Assembly (NCBI GenBank): GCA_033182465.1
Contig: CP137323.1
Location: 682,001 to 746,000 of the forward strand
Length of the DNA: 64,000 nt
Direction of reading: 5' to 3'
DNA from: Sanghuangporus weigelae
Taxonomy: Eukaryota; Basidiomycota; Agaricomycetes; Hymenochaetales; Hymenochaetaceae
Shown here: positions 47,773 through 58,571 of the stretch, in pieces
Position numbering within the stretch: the stretch's first letter is position 1
Layout: each line of letters opens with the position of its first letter
Notes under the pieces: model-generated
Told to the model about the DNA's origin: nothing
Databases searched by the model: none
What the model saw: the letters and a program-made list of their open reading frames with translations, nothing else
Position numbers and translations under genes: made by a program

Positions 47773-50700
47773 CTACAACATATCCGGTTCTGCGACATAT
47801 AGATCGTCGTCGTCGTCATCGCTAGGTAGACCAGATCGCCTCGGGAGATCTTCCTCCAGCAGGAGTTGAAGCAATTCATCAGGAATTTTTCGTTCGTGGT
47901 CTTGCTCTACACCGACACCGTTACCAGAATTGCCATCAGGATCGAGCCTTAAAGGCAAATACTTGGTTTGGATGTCCTTTAGACTCAAGCGGGAACGTTT
48001 GTTCTCTGGCTGGGGTTCACTGGAGCGTTCTTCGAACTCCGTTCGCGACCGTTTGCTACCAGGACCTGACTGCGGCTGGGATATTGTACTAAGTCGCGCG
48101 CCTGAGCCGACGTTGGAGACAGAAATATGAGTTGCCCAATAATTGCATTCTTCCGGGATGAATTTATCGGCCACGCTATGTTCGACCTTGGTGACTCCCT
48201 GTTGTTTTCCCTCAGAAAGAGCTTCGCAGAGGACACACATATGTCTCCAGACGTTTTTGCTCGTCCATTTCGAATCCTCTATCTTGACCAAGTTTGAGTA
48301 AGTTGAAAGATCCGGATATGATTTCGCAAACCAAGCATTTATATGCTCGTTCTCGAAGATGAATTCCGTACTGAATTTCGCTGCATAGTACTTGTAGCTC
48401 AGTTTCACGTGACCGCCAATCGTACTGCCATCTTCTTGCACAATTGCTTGATCGAAAAAATTATGCATCCAGCCTCCTAGCGCCATCTTTTGATTATGCG
48501 GGAGCCGATGGACAGCAAAATACAGCGCAACATAGAACAACGATTCGAGGTCGTCCTGATGCGAGTGACGGAAATCGAGGTCCCTCAGGAGTACGTTCGT
48601 TGACATGAACGCCCAAGTTCCCTGAATATTTAATTAGGCATGGCGATTTGATTGACCAGAACTGAGCAGACCCACAGATCGGTAGTAGTCACTTGCCCTC
48701 CCTTCCCTGTCTGCGAGAACTGAGAATTCCCAGTCTATGAGAACACCCATCCGCCTGTTGTCCTTCTTGGATCTGCATAGAATGATGTTGTCCATGCTCA
48801 CGTCACGGTGGAGTCTCTTCATTTTTTTGTACGCAATAATCAGAGCTACAGGCACCATCAGACTGAGGGTGACAAGAGGAATGGAAACGCCCACCTCTGA
48901 GAACATCCTTCAATGCTAGAAATAGTTCAACAGCGTCAGTAAAGTCACTGAGCGGATATCCGACTGTCTTGGAAGCCATTCGATAATGTACGTGTTTGAC
49001 AACACGACGATGAAGATCATCCACGGATTTTTCGGGAAGAATGCGACATGACTTATTGACCCATTCTTTAAATATAAAGTCCTGAGTCCTAGTCGTCTGC
49101 GCTTTTCCAGTAGTTCCAGAGACATGTTGGCCTCCACCATTAGTAACCTCCATTTTACTGTAATCATCATCCTAAACCAGCAGAAATGGTTGAGTATCAA
49201 CCACCAATGCCAGTATTCGTCTACGGAAAATCAACGTACCGGTACATCTCCAAAGCAGTCCACTCGTGGTATATTGGGAACAATTCCCGCCATTTCGGAC
49301 AGAACGTCTCCCTCCGTTGTCCCACTAGGAAAATCATTACGCCAAACGTCCTTTAGAAACCCCACCTCGCCTCCTATGCTCCCATCCTGGTTCCTCACCA
49401 CTTTAGTGGACCAATAACCACGAGAAGAGTGGCCTGCACAGGATAATGGAGAATGGACAGGTACAGAAACAAGATATTCTTCCGTTTGCGATTCTGAATC
49501 GCCGTAGACAATGGCTTTCGTCACCTTCTTGTTTTCAAAATGCACCTTGAGGGCTTCTTCCAACATCGCCTTATCGCTACGATCGATGCCTTTTTGAAAT
49601 GCGACCTCCTCGGTGACAACTTCCTCAAACACAGCAGTTTCGGCCGCTGAAGCGATGGTAATGGTGGGGTCGAAGCCACGCTCAATTGTATTGGCACCAC
49701 TGAGTCGCCACAGATATCGGCATAGCAGCTTCGGATTTTGCTGGTAGTCGAATTTTCTTGTCACAACGATTCCGGCACGATCCCATCGGAAGAATCGAGC
49801 GCCCGTGCCGACTATGAGCACCGAATGGTAGAAAACACGGTGCTGGCGTGCGCAACTCTCCGAAGCGTACGATACAGCCTGGCCAAATGCTTTCTTTTTT
49901 TTCTTATACGAAGACCCATCCTTGGTATAATTTTTCCAGTCGAAGAAATGCTTGCCTTTTTCCTCAGACTCGTCAAAAAAGGGATCACTCTCGTCATCTG
50001 GTTTCACTTCGAAGCAACTCTCCGCAATGCCCAAGTTAGCACATGTGTGAAGAACGTCGCCAACTTTGCTGGGGACTCGCTTAAGTAGGGACACGTCCTC
50101 TTCATTATACACGGTGACATCCGGCTTGAAAACCCCTCGTCTCTTCTGTTCTGAAGTGACCGACGTATTAACGAATGTCAGGCCTGGACAGCGCCCATTC
50201 TCATTGATAGCTGCAATCTTGATTAGATGAAAAAAGGAGTTAATTATGAAACAGCAACGAAGATGAGGAAACACACCAGTAAAGGGTAAATTTCCTCTTC
50301 ATGTTTCGCTCGTTCAGGCACACCATCGAACGCGCCCGTAGGATCCGGCATCTCAGTCTCATCCACTGGCGGAAGAAATTCGTTGAGAAATTCCTCGACG
50401 GGCATTGGTCCAATGAGCACTTTCATCCCTTCATCCGCATTTCGGAAATGCTTGTCTTCTGCCCTGTTGGGAACCATTGCATGCCTGTTCGCAGTCTGTC
50501 TCAAGGTCAGAGGTGTGTCCTTCGCGACGGGAAAGCGTCTATCGTGGCGAGGTGTCGTAGTTGCGGTACGCCGAGGTAGGTCAGATTGGGATAACCGAGG
50601 GTAATCCGGAAGATCGTCTGAATGAAGTGAGCTTGGCGGAAGTTCTCGCCGAGATATCCTCAAGGGATGATCATCCTGTGTCTCCTGGCTCTCCTGACTC

Positions 50701-50963
50701 TCCTGACAGCTGCCTTTGATCTGCCCGGGTAGTGTAAGGCCTTTCGTCTGCCCGGGTACCGTGAAAGATCCATCGTCCGCCACTCGACCTCGAAAGCGGT
50801 CGCGTCTCCGGCGAGGTTCCATAGGATCATGAGGATTAGGGCGGTGAAGCGGTGTCTTTGGCTCCAGACTGTCGGGATCATTGTCCCATGGATATGGGTA
50901 TTCAGCTACGACTTCATCATCTTCGGCTGCGACGTAGTCCGCATCTGCGTCGTCTCGGGACAT
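47773..50963 (-). CDS. FunK1-type protein kinase C
   Basis: Third tandem FunK1 kinase. Five exons: 50963-50277, 50217-49240, 49171-48895, 48845-48676 and 48621-47773, in total 2961 bases, 986 residues. It starts with MSRDDADADYVAAEDDEV and YPYPWDNDP. The core carries CARQHRVFYHSVLIVGTGAR, FFRWDRAG, the catalytic loop LHRDVSMDNI (Asp662, Asn667), and LIDWEFSVL. Its loop between them (CRSKKDNRRMG) differs from the CRCRVT type shared by A and B. The tail is shorter than that of B and ends in DDDDDLYVAEPDML. All four introns have GT donors. The gene looks intact. Confidence 0.88.
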
Positions 50964-51412
50964 AGCGGTAAGTTTGAGAGGCTGGTGGTGGTTGAACTTG
51001 AAAGAAAGACGCGTGTTACCAACATCGTCACACCGTGTGTTCTCAGGTCATGTGATCCATTTGCTTACGTAAAGCACCTAACTCATTCAATGATTGATCT
51101 CTGGATCGGCGAACGAAGGAAGAATTTGGAAATAGACACACTTGAATCAAGTTGGATGGCGGTCTGATTTAATAGTAGCATTATTGTTGTCTGTTGGACG
51201 TATCATCCTTCTGCTGAGCTTTGTATGCATTTGACATCTTCATCTGACACAGTATCAATTCTTTTATTCGGCCATTCAGAATCTTTACCTCTGATCTTCA
51301 AAAAAAATAAAATAGGAGATACATCAATGTGTTAAAGTCATATGATATTATATTCATTTCCATAGAGATTTCGATAGTACTTGATGTCGTCCAGGCAGAT
51401 TAAGCCGCACTT
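50964..51412. other. region between kinase C and deacetylase 2
   Basis: It includes the kinase C promoter element and then about 330 bases of unique sequence that form the 3' flank of deacetylase 2. No gene seen. Confidence 0.6.
51049..51079 (-). promoter_or_regulatory. conserved upstream element of kinase C
   Basis: CATGTGATCC, the palindrome TTACGTAA at 51065-51072, then AGCACCT. The position, about 100 bases before the start codon, agrees with kinases A and B. Confidence 0.5.
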
Positions 51413-53171
51413 TCAGGAAATGTCAGCTTTAAACCCTGTAGGCATGCGTGCACCCGCCGCAGGTGCCTTCTTCGCGCGAAATGAGCGTGCCATCTCAATC
51501 ATGGGCACCCATTTGACATGTTCGTGAGTGTTAATCCACGTTATGAAACGTTCCTATACGAGACATATGTCTTAGAATTTATATTGTATTGGTGAGGCTG
51601 AGACGTACGAGCATCATGAGGACATGCGGTCGACTTTAGAGCGAGTAAAAGGCATTAATCTCTTCTGATTTCAGACCAGGTAAGTTTATTTCCGCACCCG
51701 CTGACATCAGGATGGATAGTAATCGGGAAGATAAAATCTTTCTCTTCCCTGAAAGGACCGTTAGGTTGGATTAAAATAAACGAGAAGTCATACGGTGGGA
51801 CTCGCCGATACAAATAACTAAATGTATCTTTCCAGAGATCTTCGACGTCGCGTGTGTTTACCTGGCAGGATATGCTCAGTTTGTTATGCAAAAGGGACAC
51901 AGAGGCAAGAAAGCTCACCCATCCATGAGAATTCGGAGCGGCTTTAATGAACCTAAGTAGTAGTCAATTATCTGGAATACAATGCGATTACTTTCCTTGA
52001 ACGCACATCATAGGCGGAAGGTCATCCAAGTACCTAAAATACAATTTCTCAGTAACGCCAAGAGATAAGCAAATAGGTTACGCACCAATTTGCGGGAATT
52101 TCTACCAATCCTGTCTCGTTTCCGCGCTGCAGAGGCTTCATCCATGTCTCGGCTTTGGCATCATAATCAATTGGAGTCCAGTGGTCAGCATCGCGCAGAT
52201 AATATGCCTGTGAGCTATGCTCGAAAGACAGCTCAAATCCACTTGTAACGGTAGGAGAATCAGAAGTGCCTACTCGTGCGCCATATTAGAATGGTCTGGA
52301 TTCAATCCGGCGAAATCAGTATCCGATGGTCGGAAGGGAATACTCTGCGTACCATATTCGATACCCTTGTCCAGAAGCAGGTCTGTACCCTCGTGACTGG
52401 TTTCCCACCAAGGAGCGACGCTGCCTTTGGGAGGAATGCCTCCGCAGAAGTCGGTAAGCATAGCATATGTCTTATCAAGAATGTCGCGTTGTTGTCCAAT
52501 CGTCAATGATTTTGGATTCTAGAAAGCAGCTATGCTATCAGCGTCGTCTAAATAGAGTGATGGGGAGGCGTGACGACTTACTTCATGAGAATAGCCATGA
52601 AGCCCACTAGTATAGCACAGGATATTTAGTCATACCGCACAATGAAACGATTGGTGACCTACATTTCATGTCCAGCATCTCTGACGGCAGCCATTTGTTC
52701 TGGGAAAGTTTCCAAACTATGACCTATCGGATTTCCATCTGACTATTTGCGTAACTTTTAGCGAACTGGTTGCTCACCAGGGATGAACCAGGTAGTCTTG
52801 ATTCCAAAACGTTCGAAGAGCTTGAGCAAGCGCAGAGAGCCGACTTCTCCTGCATACATTCCCTGAATTCGATAATAGTTCAACTAATAGCTCCGTGGAA
52901 ATGCATGGACGAGGAACAGACCCGCGAAATATCCCCTGGAGAGTCATGGCCACCATACGAGCCCAACCTACATGTTCGACAGGTTAGAAAGATGTGAATC
53001 ATTTACAAATACTTTCCAGGAAGAGAAAACTAATAAAGGATGGAGACTCTACTATGCTTGGCTTATGAAGAAGCGTAGAAGTTTTGACTGATAAACGTAC
53101 CATCCCGCAACAGCATCGACATCGACACCAAACCCAATCAGTACTTCACGTTTTGAATCTGAGCCAAGCAT
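51413..53171 (-). CDS. polysaccharide-deacetylase-fold hydrolase 2 (HP0310/PuuE type)
   Basis: Paralogue of the gene at 35917 with the same 14-exon plan: 53171-53101, 52967-52922, 52862-52778, 52723-52663, 52606-52582, 52518-52353, 52295-52274, 52214-52086, 52033-52007, 51952-51919, 51861-51806, 51748-51698, 51633-51609 and 51553-51413, again 939 bases and 312 residues. Exons 2 to 13 match copy 1 in length base for base. It keeps the bacterial-like signature [17 protein letters not shown], Asp17 in [12 protein letters not shown] and His91 and His95 in GLHGYSHE, plus [17 protein letters not shown]. The eleventh intron (51805-51749) begins with GCGAGT in place of GT; it is 57 bases long and has no stop in frame, so retention would only insert 19 residues. 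No signal peptide, so probably cytosolic. Confidence 0.92.
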
Positions 53172-53726
53172 GCTTTCACTCTCTTCGGCCTTACTTCACC
53201 AGATTGTAGGTGCGCAATTCGTTGGAGATGTGAAGATGGCGGTAATTGAATGAGTGAGAAATCATTAATACCGATAAGTAGATACGAATGGGAAAGAAGT
53301 GCAATTAAAATAAAGTTCCTTTGTGGGGACCGATTAGATAAGGGTCTGGTTATTTGTCTTTATTTACACACAACTCTTCCTCCTTCCGCGATGAGCGACC
53401 ATGTCTTTGTCAAGTCGCGAGCAAAATGGAGTGGGTAACAGTTTACTGGATCAGAGTCAGCCGCCATGTAATAGATATGCATAAATATTCTAAATGGCTC
53501 GGTCAGACCTGGAATCGATGTCCAGGCGATTTGTCTTTCCTTCCACCACGGGCTGACGCTTCACGAGGATGTTTAAAGATATGCTGACTGCCTCAGTCAG
53601 CCCGTCGTTTCTTTCATCCTTTCCTCCCGCCTCTCAAATAAGTACTCTCCTCTTTCACATTCCGCCTGGCACTTTCTCTAACAAAAATTTGCCTCACGTT
53701 CGTTACCTACCAACTACATTCCAACA
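53172..53726. other. divergent promoter region
   Basis: It lies between deacetylase 2 (minus) and the secreted protein gene (plus). No gene seen. The last 100 bases are C and T rich and run into the start context CAACAATG. Confidence 0.6.
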
Positions 53727-56306
53727 ATGCGCATAACGCTCTCGACGCTCCTTTGTGCCCTTTCGTTCCTTATCTTATCTGGAGTTGACGGCCGTGATTC
53801 TATACAGCATCAAATTTCGCATCGTGTTCCTTCATCGATTCTGGATACATGTGCTTATATTGATTCTACTCTGTCTGAATTTCTCGGCTATATACCTGGT
53901 ACAATCAACGGAGATGGAGAAGACATTCCAGTTCAGACTTGTCTCTGTACCTCGGAGGTCAAAACTTTTATCGAATTTTCGAATCTAACTATCGGCGATA
54001 TGGGCGCAGATGAGCTAGAGCTTGCCGCAGAAGAGTATATCGCCGAACATCCTGGAGCTCAGCACTGCGTCTACCCGCCCAACTCGAGCCCGAGATGTTC
54101 CCGCGGTGATCCATGTGGTTACGAATGTACAAACGGCTTCAAACACCAGTCCTATAGAATATGGGGAGGAGTGAAGAACGAGTGCACATGTCCCTCACCG
54201 AATATTGTCTGTAATGGTCGATGTGGGCTGTTCGCGAATGGGTGTCCTTCTCCTGGAGTTGCCCCTGATGAAGCATACAGACCGTATCGAGACCCGGCAA
54301 TCCGGGCACGTCCTTCGATTTCTGCTCGTCCGTCTGCATCTCCATCTCCGAGCGCTGCGTTCAAGTCCTACTCGGCCACTCCCACTGGTTCCTTCTACAA
54401 TTCTCAGGCACAACAAGCTCAGGAAGCCGGCTGTGCCCCTCAGGAGACTCTATGCGGTGCGTATGCTCCGCGTGGGCGAATCACGACGGAATGCGTCGAC
54501 ACTCAAAATGATTTGGAGAGTTGCGGTGGTTGTATGGTTGCACCGCCTTCACCATTCTTGAATGCGAAGCGTGACAAGCCAATGGGTGTTGATTGTTCCT
54601 CCCTCGAAGGCGTTACGGATGTGAGCTGCTATCATGGTCACTGTGTTGTACAGGTTTGTGAAGTCGGATGGATGGTCGCACCGTCGGGTGATCATTGTGT
54701 CCCGAATACGCATAGTAATGCTGCTTATGCTCCCAAACCTGAAGATGGAAAGGCTGATGGCAAGTGGTACGCGCCGGCCCATATGCCCTTTTTACAATCT
54801 CCTTCTCCAACGTCAACTTCCCCAGCGCCAACAGCATCATATGATCCAGCAACCCCAAGCACGACGTCACCTTCTCACTCTCCATCACCTGATTCCGATT
54901 CGGAAGCATCTACGTCTGGGAGTCCGTTCTCGTCCGCCGACTCAAGTTCGGATGAAGATCAGGAATCTGACTCCAGGTCTGCACCGCCAAGTCCAGATAA
55001 TGAACCGAATTCTAACCCTGGGTCCGCGCCAAGTGCTGAGCCTGCTTCAACTGCTGAGTCTGCTTCAGATGCGGATGCGGATGCAGATGGCAATGCAGAA
55101 AATTCCTCTGGTGCTTCCGGTTTCGATGGTGCAAATGCTGACTCGAGTTCCGACGATGACGCAGATGCAAATTCTACTTCTGGGGGTGCGGGACTTGGTT
55201 TCGGGAGATTCCCCTCAGGTAGCACGGACGATTCGTCGTGTGGAAATCTTCGGCGCGACGTTGACGCTGGAGTCTGTATTTCCGAGTCTGCTGAAGAGGA
55301 TGTGAACGCCAGTGACGCTACCGCATCTCAGTTCGTCAATGATGTGGAGGACCCAGACGCGCTCGCAGATGACTTATCCAGTCTTGCGACCGCCTCATTT
55401 ACGATGGAGGCGACAGCGTCGGCCTCGGCCGATGATGCAACGGGTGCTGCACCGACCTCGACGCTGACCTCTGATGTTGTGCCTAGCACCCTAGTAACCT
55501 CCGTGGCGGATGACACAGGCGTAGACACAAGTTCTGGGGGAGCACGGCTCGGTTTTGGAAAGTTCCTCTCGGATAGCACGGATGAGTCGACATGCGGAAA
55601 TCTTCGGCGCGACGTTGACGCCGGAGTCTGTATTTCTGAGTCTGCTGAAGAGGATGTGAACGCCAGTGACGCTACGGTATCTCAGCTTGCCAATGATGCA
55701 GTGGATCCAAACGCGTTCGCGAACGACTTGTCAAGCCTTGCGAGTGCCTCTTATACAATGGAGGCGACCGCTTCAGTCTCTGCGGATGATACAACGCACG
55801 CTTTGCCGACTTTGACGCTGATCTCTGATGTTGTGCCTAGTCCTTTAGTAACTACTGCGGTTGACGATGCAGGCGTGGATGTGACTTCTGGAGGAGGACA
55901 GCCCGGCTTTGGATCGCTTCTCTCATATAGCACAGACGAGTCGTCATGTGGAAATCTTCGCCGCGACATTGAGACGGGAGTCTGTATTTCTGAGTCTGCT
56001 GAAGAAGACGTGAACGCCGATGGGAATACTGTCTCTCAAGTTGTGAGCGATGTGGAGGACCCAGAATCGCTGACAAGTTCTTCTGCAGAGGACCTATTGA
56101 CCGTCGCAACTGCCTCAGTGACAATGGACGAAACAGCTTCAGTCTCTGCGGATGATATTTCAACGGACACATTGCCAACTCCGACAGTGACTGATGATGT
56201 TAAGCCAACTTCTCTGGTGACAGCTGATGCGGATCCTCCGTCGCAAACACCAGATATTCCAAACGATGGCGCAGATGGACTTGAAGTTGATCTTTCGAAT
56301 GTATGA
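53727..56306 (+). CDS. secreted CPL1-like cysteine-rich protein with tandem tail repeats
   Basis: A single exon of 859 residues. Residues 1-22 (ending in LSGVDG) form a signal peptide, so the protein should enter the secretory path. Cysteine-rich segments follow (CAYIDSTL, QTCLCTSEV, CSRGDPCGYECTNGF, NECTCPSPNIVCNGRCG) and then a CPL1-like domain: ETLCGAYAPRG, TTECVDTQNDLESCGGC, DCSSLEGVTDVSCYHGHC and CEVGW. In Cryptococcus, CPL1 is a secreted virulence-linked protein; that function cannot be carried over directly. A Pro/Ser/Thr region and a Ser/Asp-rich region lead to three tail repeats of exactly 118 residues from about Cys505 to the end. Each repeat opens with CGNLRRD and has a second Cys eight residues on. 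The RR pair could be a Kex2 site. No GPI signal is seen. Confidence 0.85.
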   Translation: MRITLSTLLCALSFLILSGVDGRDSIQHQISHRVPSSILDTCAYIDSTLSEFLGYIPGTINGDGEDIPVQTCLCTSEVKTFIEFSNLTIGDMGADELELAAEEYIAEHPGAQHCVYPPNSSPRCSRGDPCGYECTNGFKHQSYRIWGGVKNECTCPSPNIVCNGRCGLFANGCPSPGVAPDEAYRPYRDPAIRARPSISARPSASPSPSAAFKSYSATPTGSFYNSQAQQAQEAGCAPQETLCGAYAPRGRITTECVDTQNDLESCGGCMVAPPSPFLNAKRDKPMGVDCSSLEGVTDVSCYHGHCVVQVCEVGWMVAPSGDHCVPNTHSNAAYAPKPEDGKADGKWYAPAHMPFLQSPSPTSTSPAPTASYDPATPSTTSPSHSPSPDSDSEASTSGSPFSSADSSSDEDQESDSRSAPPSPDNEPNSNPGSAPSAEPASTAESASDADADADGNAENSSGASGFDGANADSSSDDDADANSTSGGAGLGFGRFPSGSTDDSSCGNLRRDVDAGVCISESAEEDVNASDATASQFVNDVEDPDALADDLSSLATASFTMEATASASADDATGAAPTSTLTSDVVPSTLVTSVADDTGVDTSSGGARLGFGKFLSDSTDESTCGNLRRDVDAGVCISESAEEDVNASDATVSQLANDAVDPNAFANDLSSLASASYTMEATASVSADDTTHALPTLTLISDVVPSPLVTTAVDDAGVDVTSGGGQPGFGSLLSYSTDESSCGNLRRDIETGVCISESAEEDVNADGNTVSQVVSDVEDPESLTSSSAEDLLTVATASVTMDETASVSADDISTDTLPTPTVTDDVKPTSLVTADADPPSQTPDIPNDGADGLEVDLSNV
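55239..56300 (+). repeat. three in-frame 354-bp tandem repeats
   Basis: The codon for the Cys of CGNLRRD falls at 55239, 55593 and 55947, so the spacing is 354 bases both times. The first two copies are nearly identical over their first 80 bases; the third has diverged more (CGNLRRDIETGVC). The frame is kept, giving three 118-residue protein repeats. Confidence 0.92.
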
Positions 56307-56802
56307 TAACTTTGCGAACGCTTCCCGGTAGCATATAGCCTCTTATACGAAATACCTTATTTATTTTTATGGGATTTCATAATTTATTTTCCGAAATGCA
56401 ACCGTTGCTGTCACGTCACGAAACGCGTTACATACGCGCTCGGCGTCCGTGTTCTTGTGTGTCACTTGGCCTGTCCATTCCGTACCCGAGTCCCGTGAGT
56501 CCGGTGGACCCCCATTATCCCCGTTCGCGTTCGTTCTTCAACTACGACTGACTGCATCCGACGACTGAGTAGTCAAGGCTGTCATCTTCTCTAGCAATAG
56601 TCGAAATAGAGAAATTAATAGAGGTGGGTAGGTGAATTGGTTGGTTTGGCTGAATTCATTCCATGTCATGAGAAAATAGAATGTGTGAAAATTAGAGAAG
56701 CAACTATGCTGACTGAGGTTGATTTCTAGTGGACTGACTATTCAATCCATTCTGTGGTAGCACACGGAGGTTTCTTGCTCTACGGAAGTTAACTGACGAA
56801 CA
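56307..56802. other. intergenic region before the peroxidase gene
   Basis: 3' flank of the secreted protein gene and promoter of the peroxidase. No gene seen. Confidence 0.6.
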
Positions 56803-58144
56803 ATGTTGACTGTGGAAGCTGAAGCTGCGACGGCGACACAGGAGAATCAGGAAACTCAGGACAAGATGTCGGTAGACGAGCAGCCGAAGGGGGAGGATCA
56901 GAAAGACGAGGAAAAGAAGGAGGAAGCGAGAGAGGAAGAGGAGAAGAAGGAAATTGGTGCCCGACGCCGTTCTTCACGAATTACCGCGACTACTAGTGCG
57001 GCACCTGTGAGCGATGGCACTCCGTCGAAAGTCAAGAGAGGCGGTGGAAGAGCGGCGCAGAAACGCTCTGCAGATGATCTTGCGGATGCTGATGGAGCAA
57101 ACGGGAAAACCAAGAGGGTGGGCTTATTCTGTATTTACAGCTTTCGTTATTAACCCTTCTGACGGTGAACGGGGTTGACAGACAAAGAAGGCCGACGAAG
57201 CAGAAGCAGGTCTGAAACTCGGCGAGCCCCTTCCAGACCTCGTCCTCAAGAATGAACAGGGTGAGGAGGTAAAGGTGCAGAGCCTCGCAGAAAACAAGAA
57301 GGGTGTCGTACTATTCTTGGTCCCGAAGGCTGATACACGTATGTCTCCTACTTTTACCCCGTTGCGTGGGGGATAGTAATGATGGCGCTAATGCACTTCA
57401 CATTTCTGTTTTGCTTTGGTAGCGGGTTGCACTACTCAAGCTTGCGGATTCCGAGACATGAGTTCAGACTTCACCTCGCTGGACTTCGCTGTGTACTGCC
57501 TCTCGGCCGATGCTCCTGACAAGCAGAAGAAGTGGAAAGACAAGGTAAGAGTTTCGATCATCCCCGGCTTGATACGTACATTGATGGTCCTGCATGTAAT
57601 GCAGAAATCACTTCCTTTCCCGCTGCTTTCTGACCCGGATCGTACGCTCATTGAGAAGCTGACTGGAAATGGCGCCAAGACTCCTAGAAGCCATTTTGTG
57701 TTCGCTGGTGGAAAGCTTGTTGATAAAAGGATGCCTGTGAAACCTGTAGATAGGTCAGTGATCATTGCTGTTTCTCTCCGCAACCTTTCCATCCAATGAT
57801 GGCTCAGAATTTTCGCTTTGGAGTCATCTCTTGCCGTTTTACATACCTACCTCTATCTCCATCACGAGTCGACCGTTTATCTCAGAGGAAAGAAACTTCA
57901 CTAACTTGTTCAATCTACTTCCCCCGCTTTCAGTCCACGTTTCGCTCTCGAATTCATCAAGGCGCTCGAAGTCGGCAAGACGGAAGCTCCGGAGGCAGTC
58001 AAAGAGCCTGACAATGCTGATGTCGCTGCTGCGAGTGCTGCAGCTAGTGCAGTTGTCGAACCAGCTGAGCCCATTGTTTCTGCGGCTTCCGAGGAGACGG
58101 AAAGTGTTCCTGCTCCTACTGCCGAGACGGCGACAGCGTCCTGA
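56803..58144 (+). CDS. DOT5: nuclear-type thiol peroxidase (peroxiredoxin, Dot5 family)
   Basis: Peroxiredoxin of the BCP/PrxQ class that reduces hydroperoxides with thioredoxin as donor. Five exons: 56803-57117, 57182-57338, 57423-57544, 57605-57753 and 57934-58144, in total 954 bases, 317 residues. Residues 1 to about 115 are a charged, disordered extension with basic stretches (ARRRSSR, KVKRGGGR) fitting nuclear import, as in yeast Dot5. The peroxidase domain begins at LKLGEPLPDLVLKNEQG. The active site reads TPGCTTQACGFRD with peroxidatic Cys160 and resolving Cys165, followed by LSADAPDKQKKW, LPFPLLSDPDRTLIEKL and SHFVFAGGKLVDKR. An Ala/Glu-rich tail of about 50 residues (EPAEPIVSAASEE) goes beyond the yeast protein. 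It looks intact. Confidence 0.92.
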
Positions 58145-58571
58145 AAGAGTTATATCTCAGGGCGTTATATAGCTCTGGGACAGTAAAAAGGACCGTTCTT
58201 TGTCTTTTTCTATGGGGAAGGTGAAATGAAAGGATCGAGTAGCAAAACGGACCGATTTTTTATCTTTTTATTCTTGCTTTTTTTTGCTGTGGTAGTTAAG
58301 CGTTTGTAAATAATGAAACGTCTTTTTAGCCTGATGTCTTTACGATTCATCTTGCCAGCGCTGTTCATGCAAAGTTGTAAGATGATGGAGAAATCTGGAA
58401 GTGCTTGGTTGAGAATAGGTGCGCATGCATGAGGACTTTGAAACTGCAACGCACGCAACGAAACAATTTCTGACGATCAGCTTGACGCCGATCTATGATC
58501 GGCATTTGAAGATCGACGAAGATCCTCGGACCCTCACGTCTTGACTGCGATCTTCCGTCTTCAAGTTACCT
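58145..58571. other. intergenic region
   Basis: 3' flank of the peroxidase, with T-rich runs near 58255-58280, and promoter of the next gene. No gene seen. Confidence 0.6.

Larger units (their letters stand above)
46570..51085. repeat. FunK1 segmental duplication, unit 3
   Basis: Third unit in the same order with kinase C, about 4.5 kb. The match to the other units ends shortly after the conserved promoter element near 51080; the sequence beyond is unique. Confidence 0.78.

Noticed and set aside
54634-55305. 223-codon second frame inside the secreted protein gene
   Set aside because: It is a shadow frame from the repetitive Ser/Asp coding region; its composition is Met/Gln/Leu rich with no domain.
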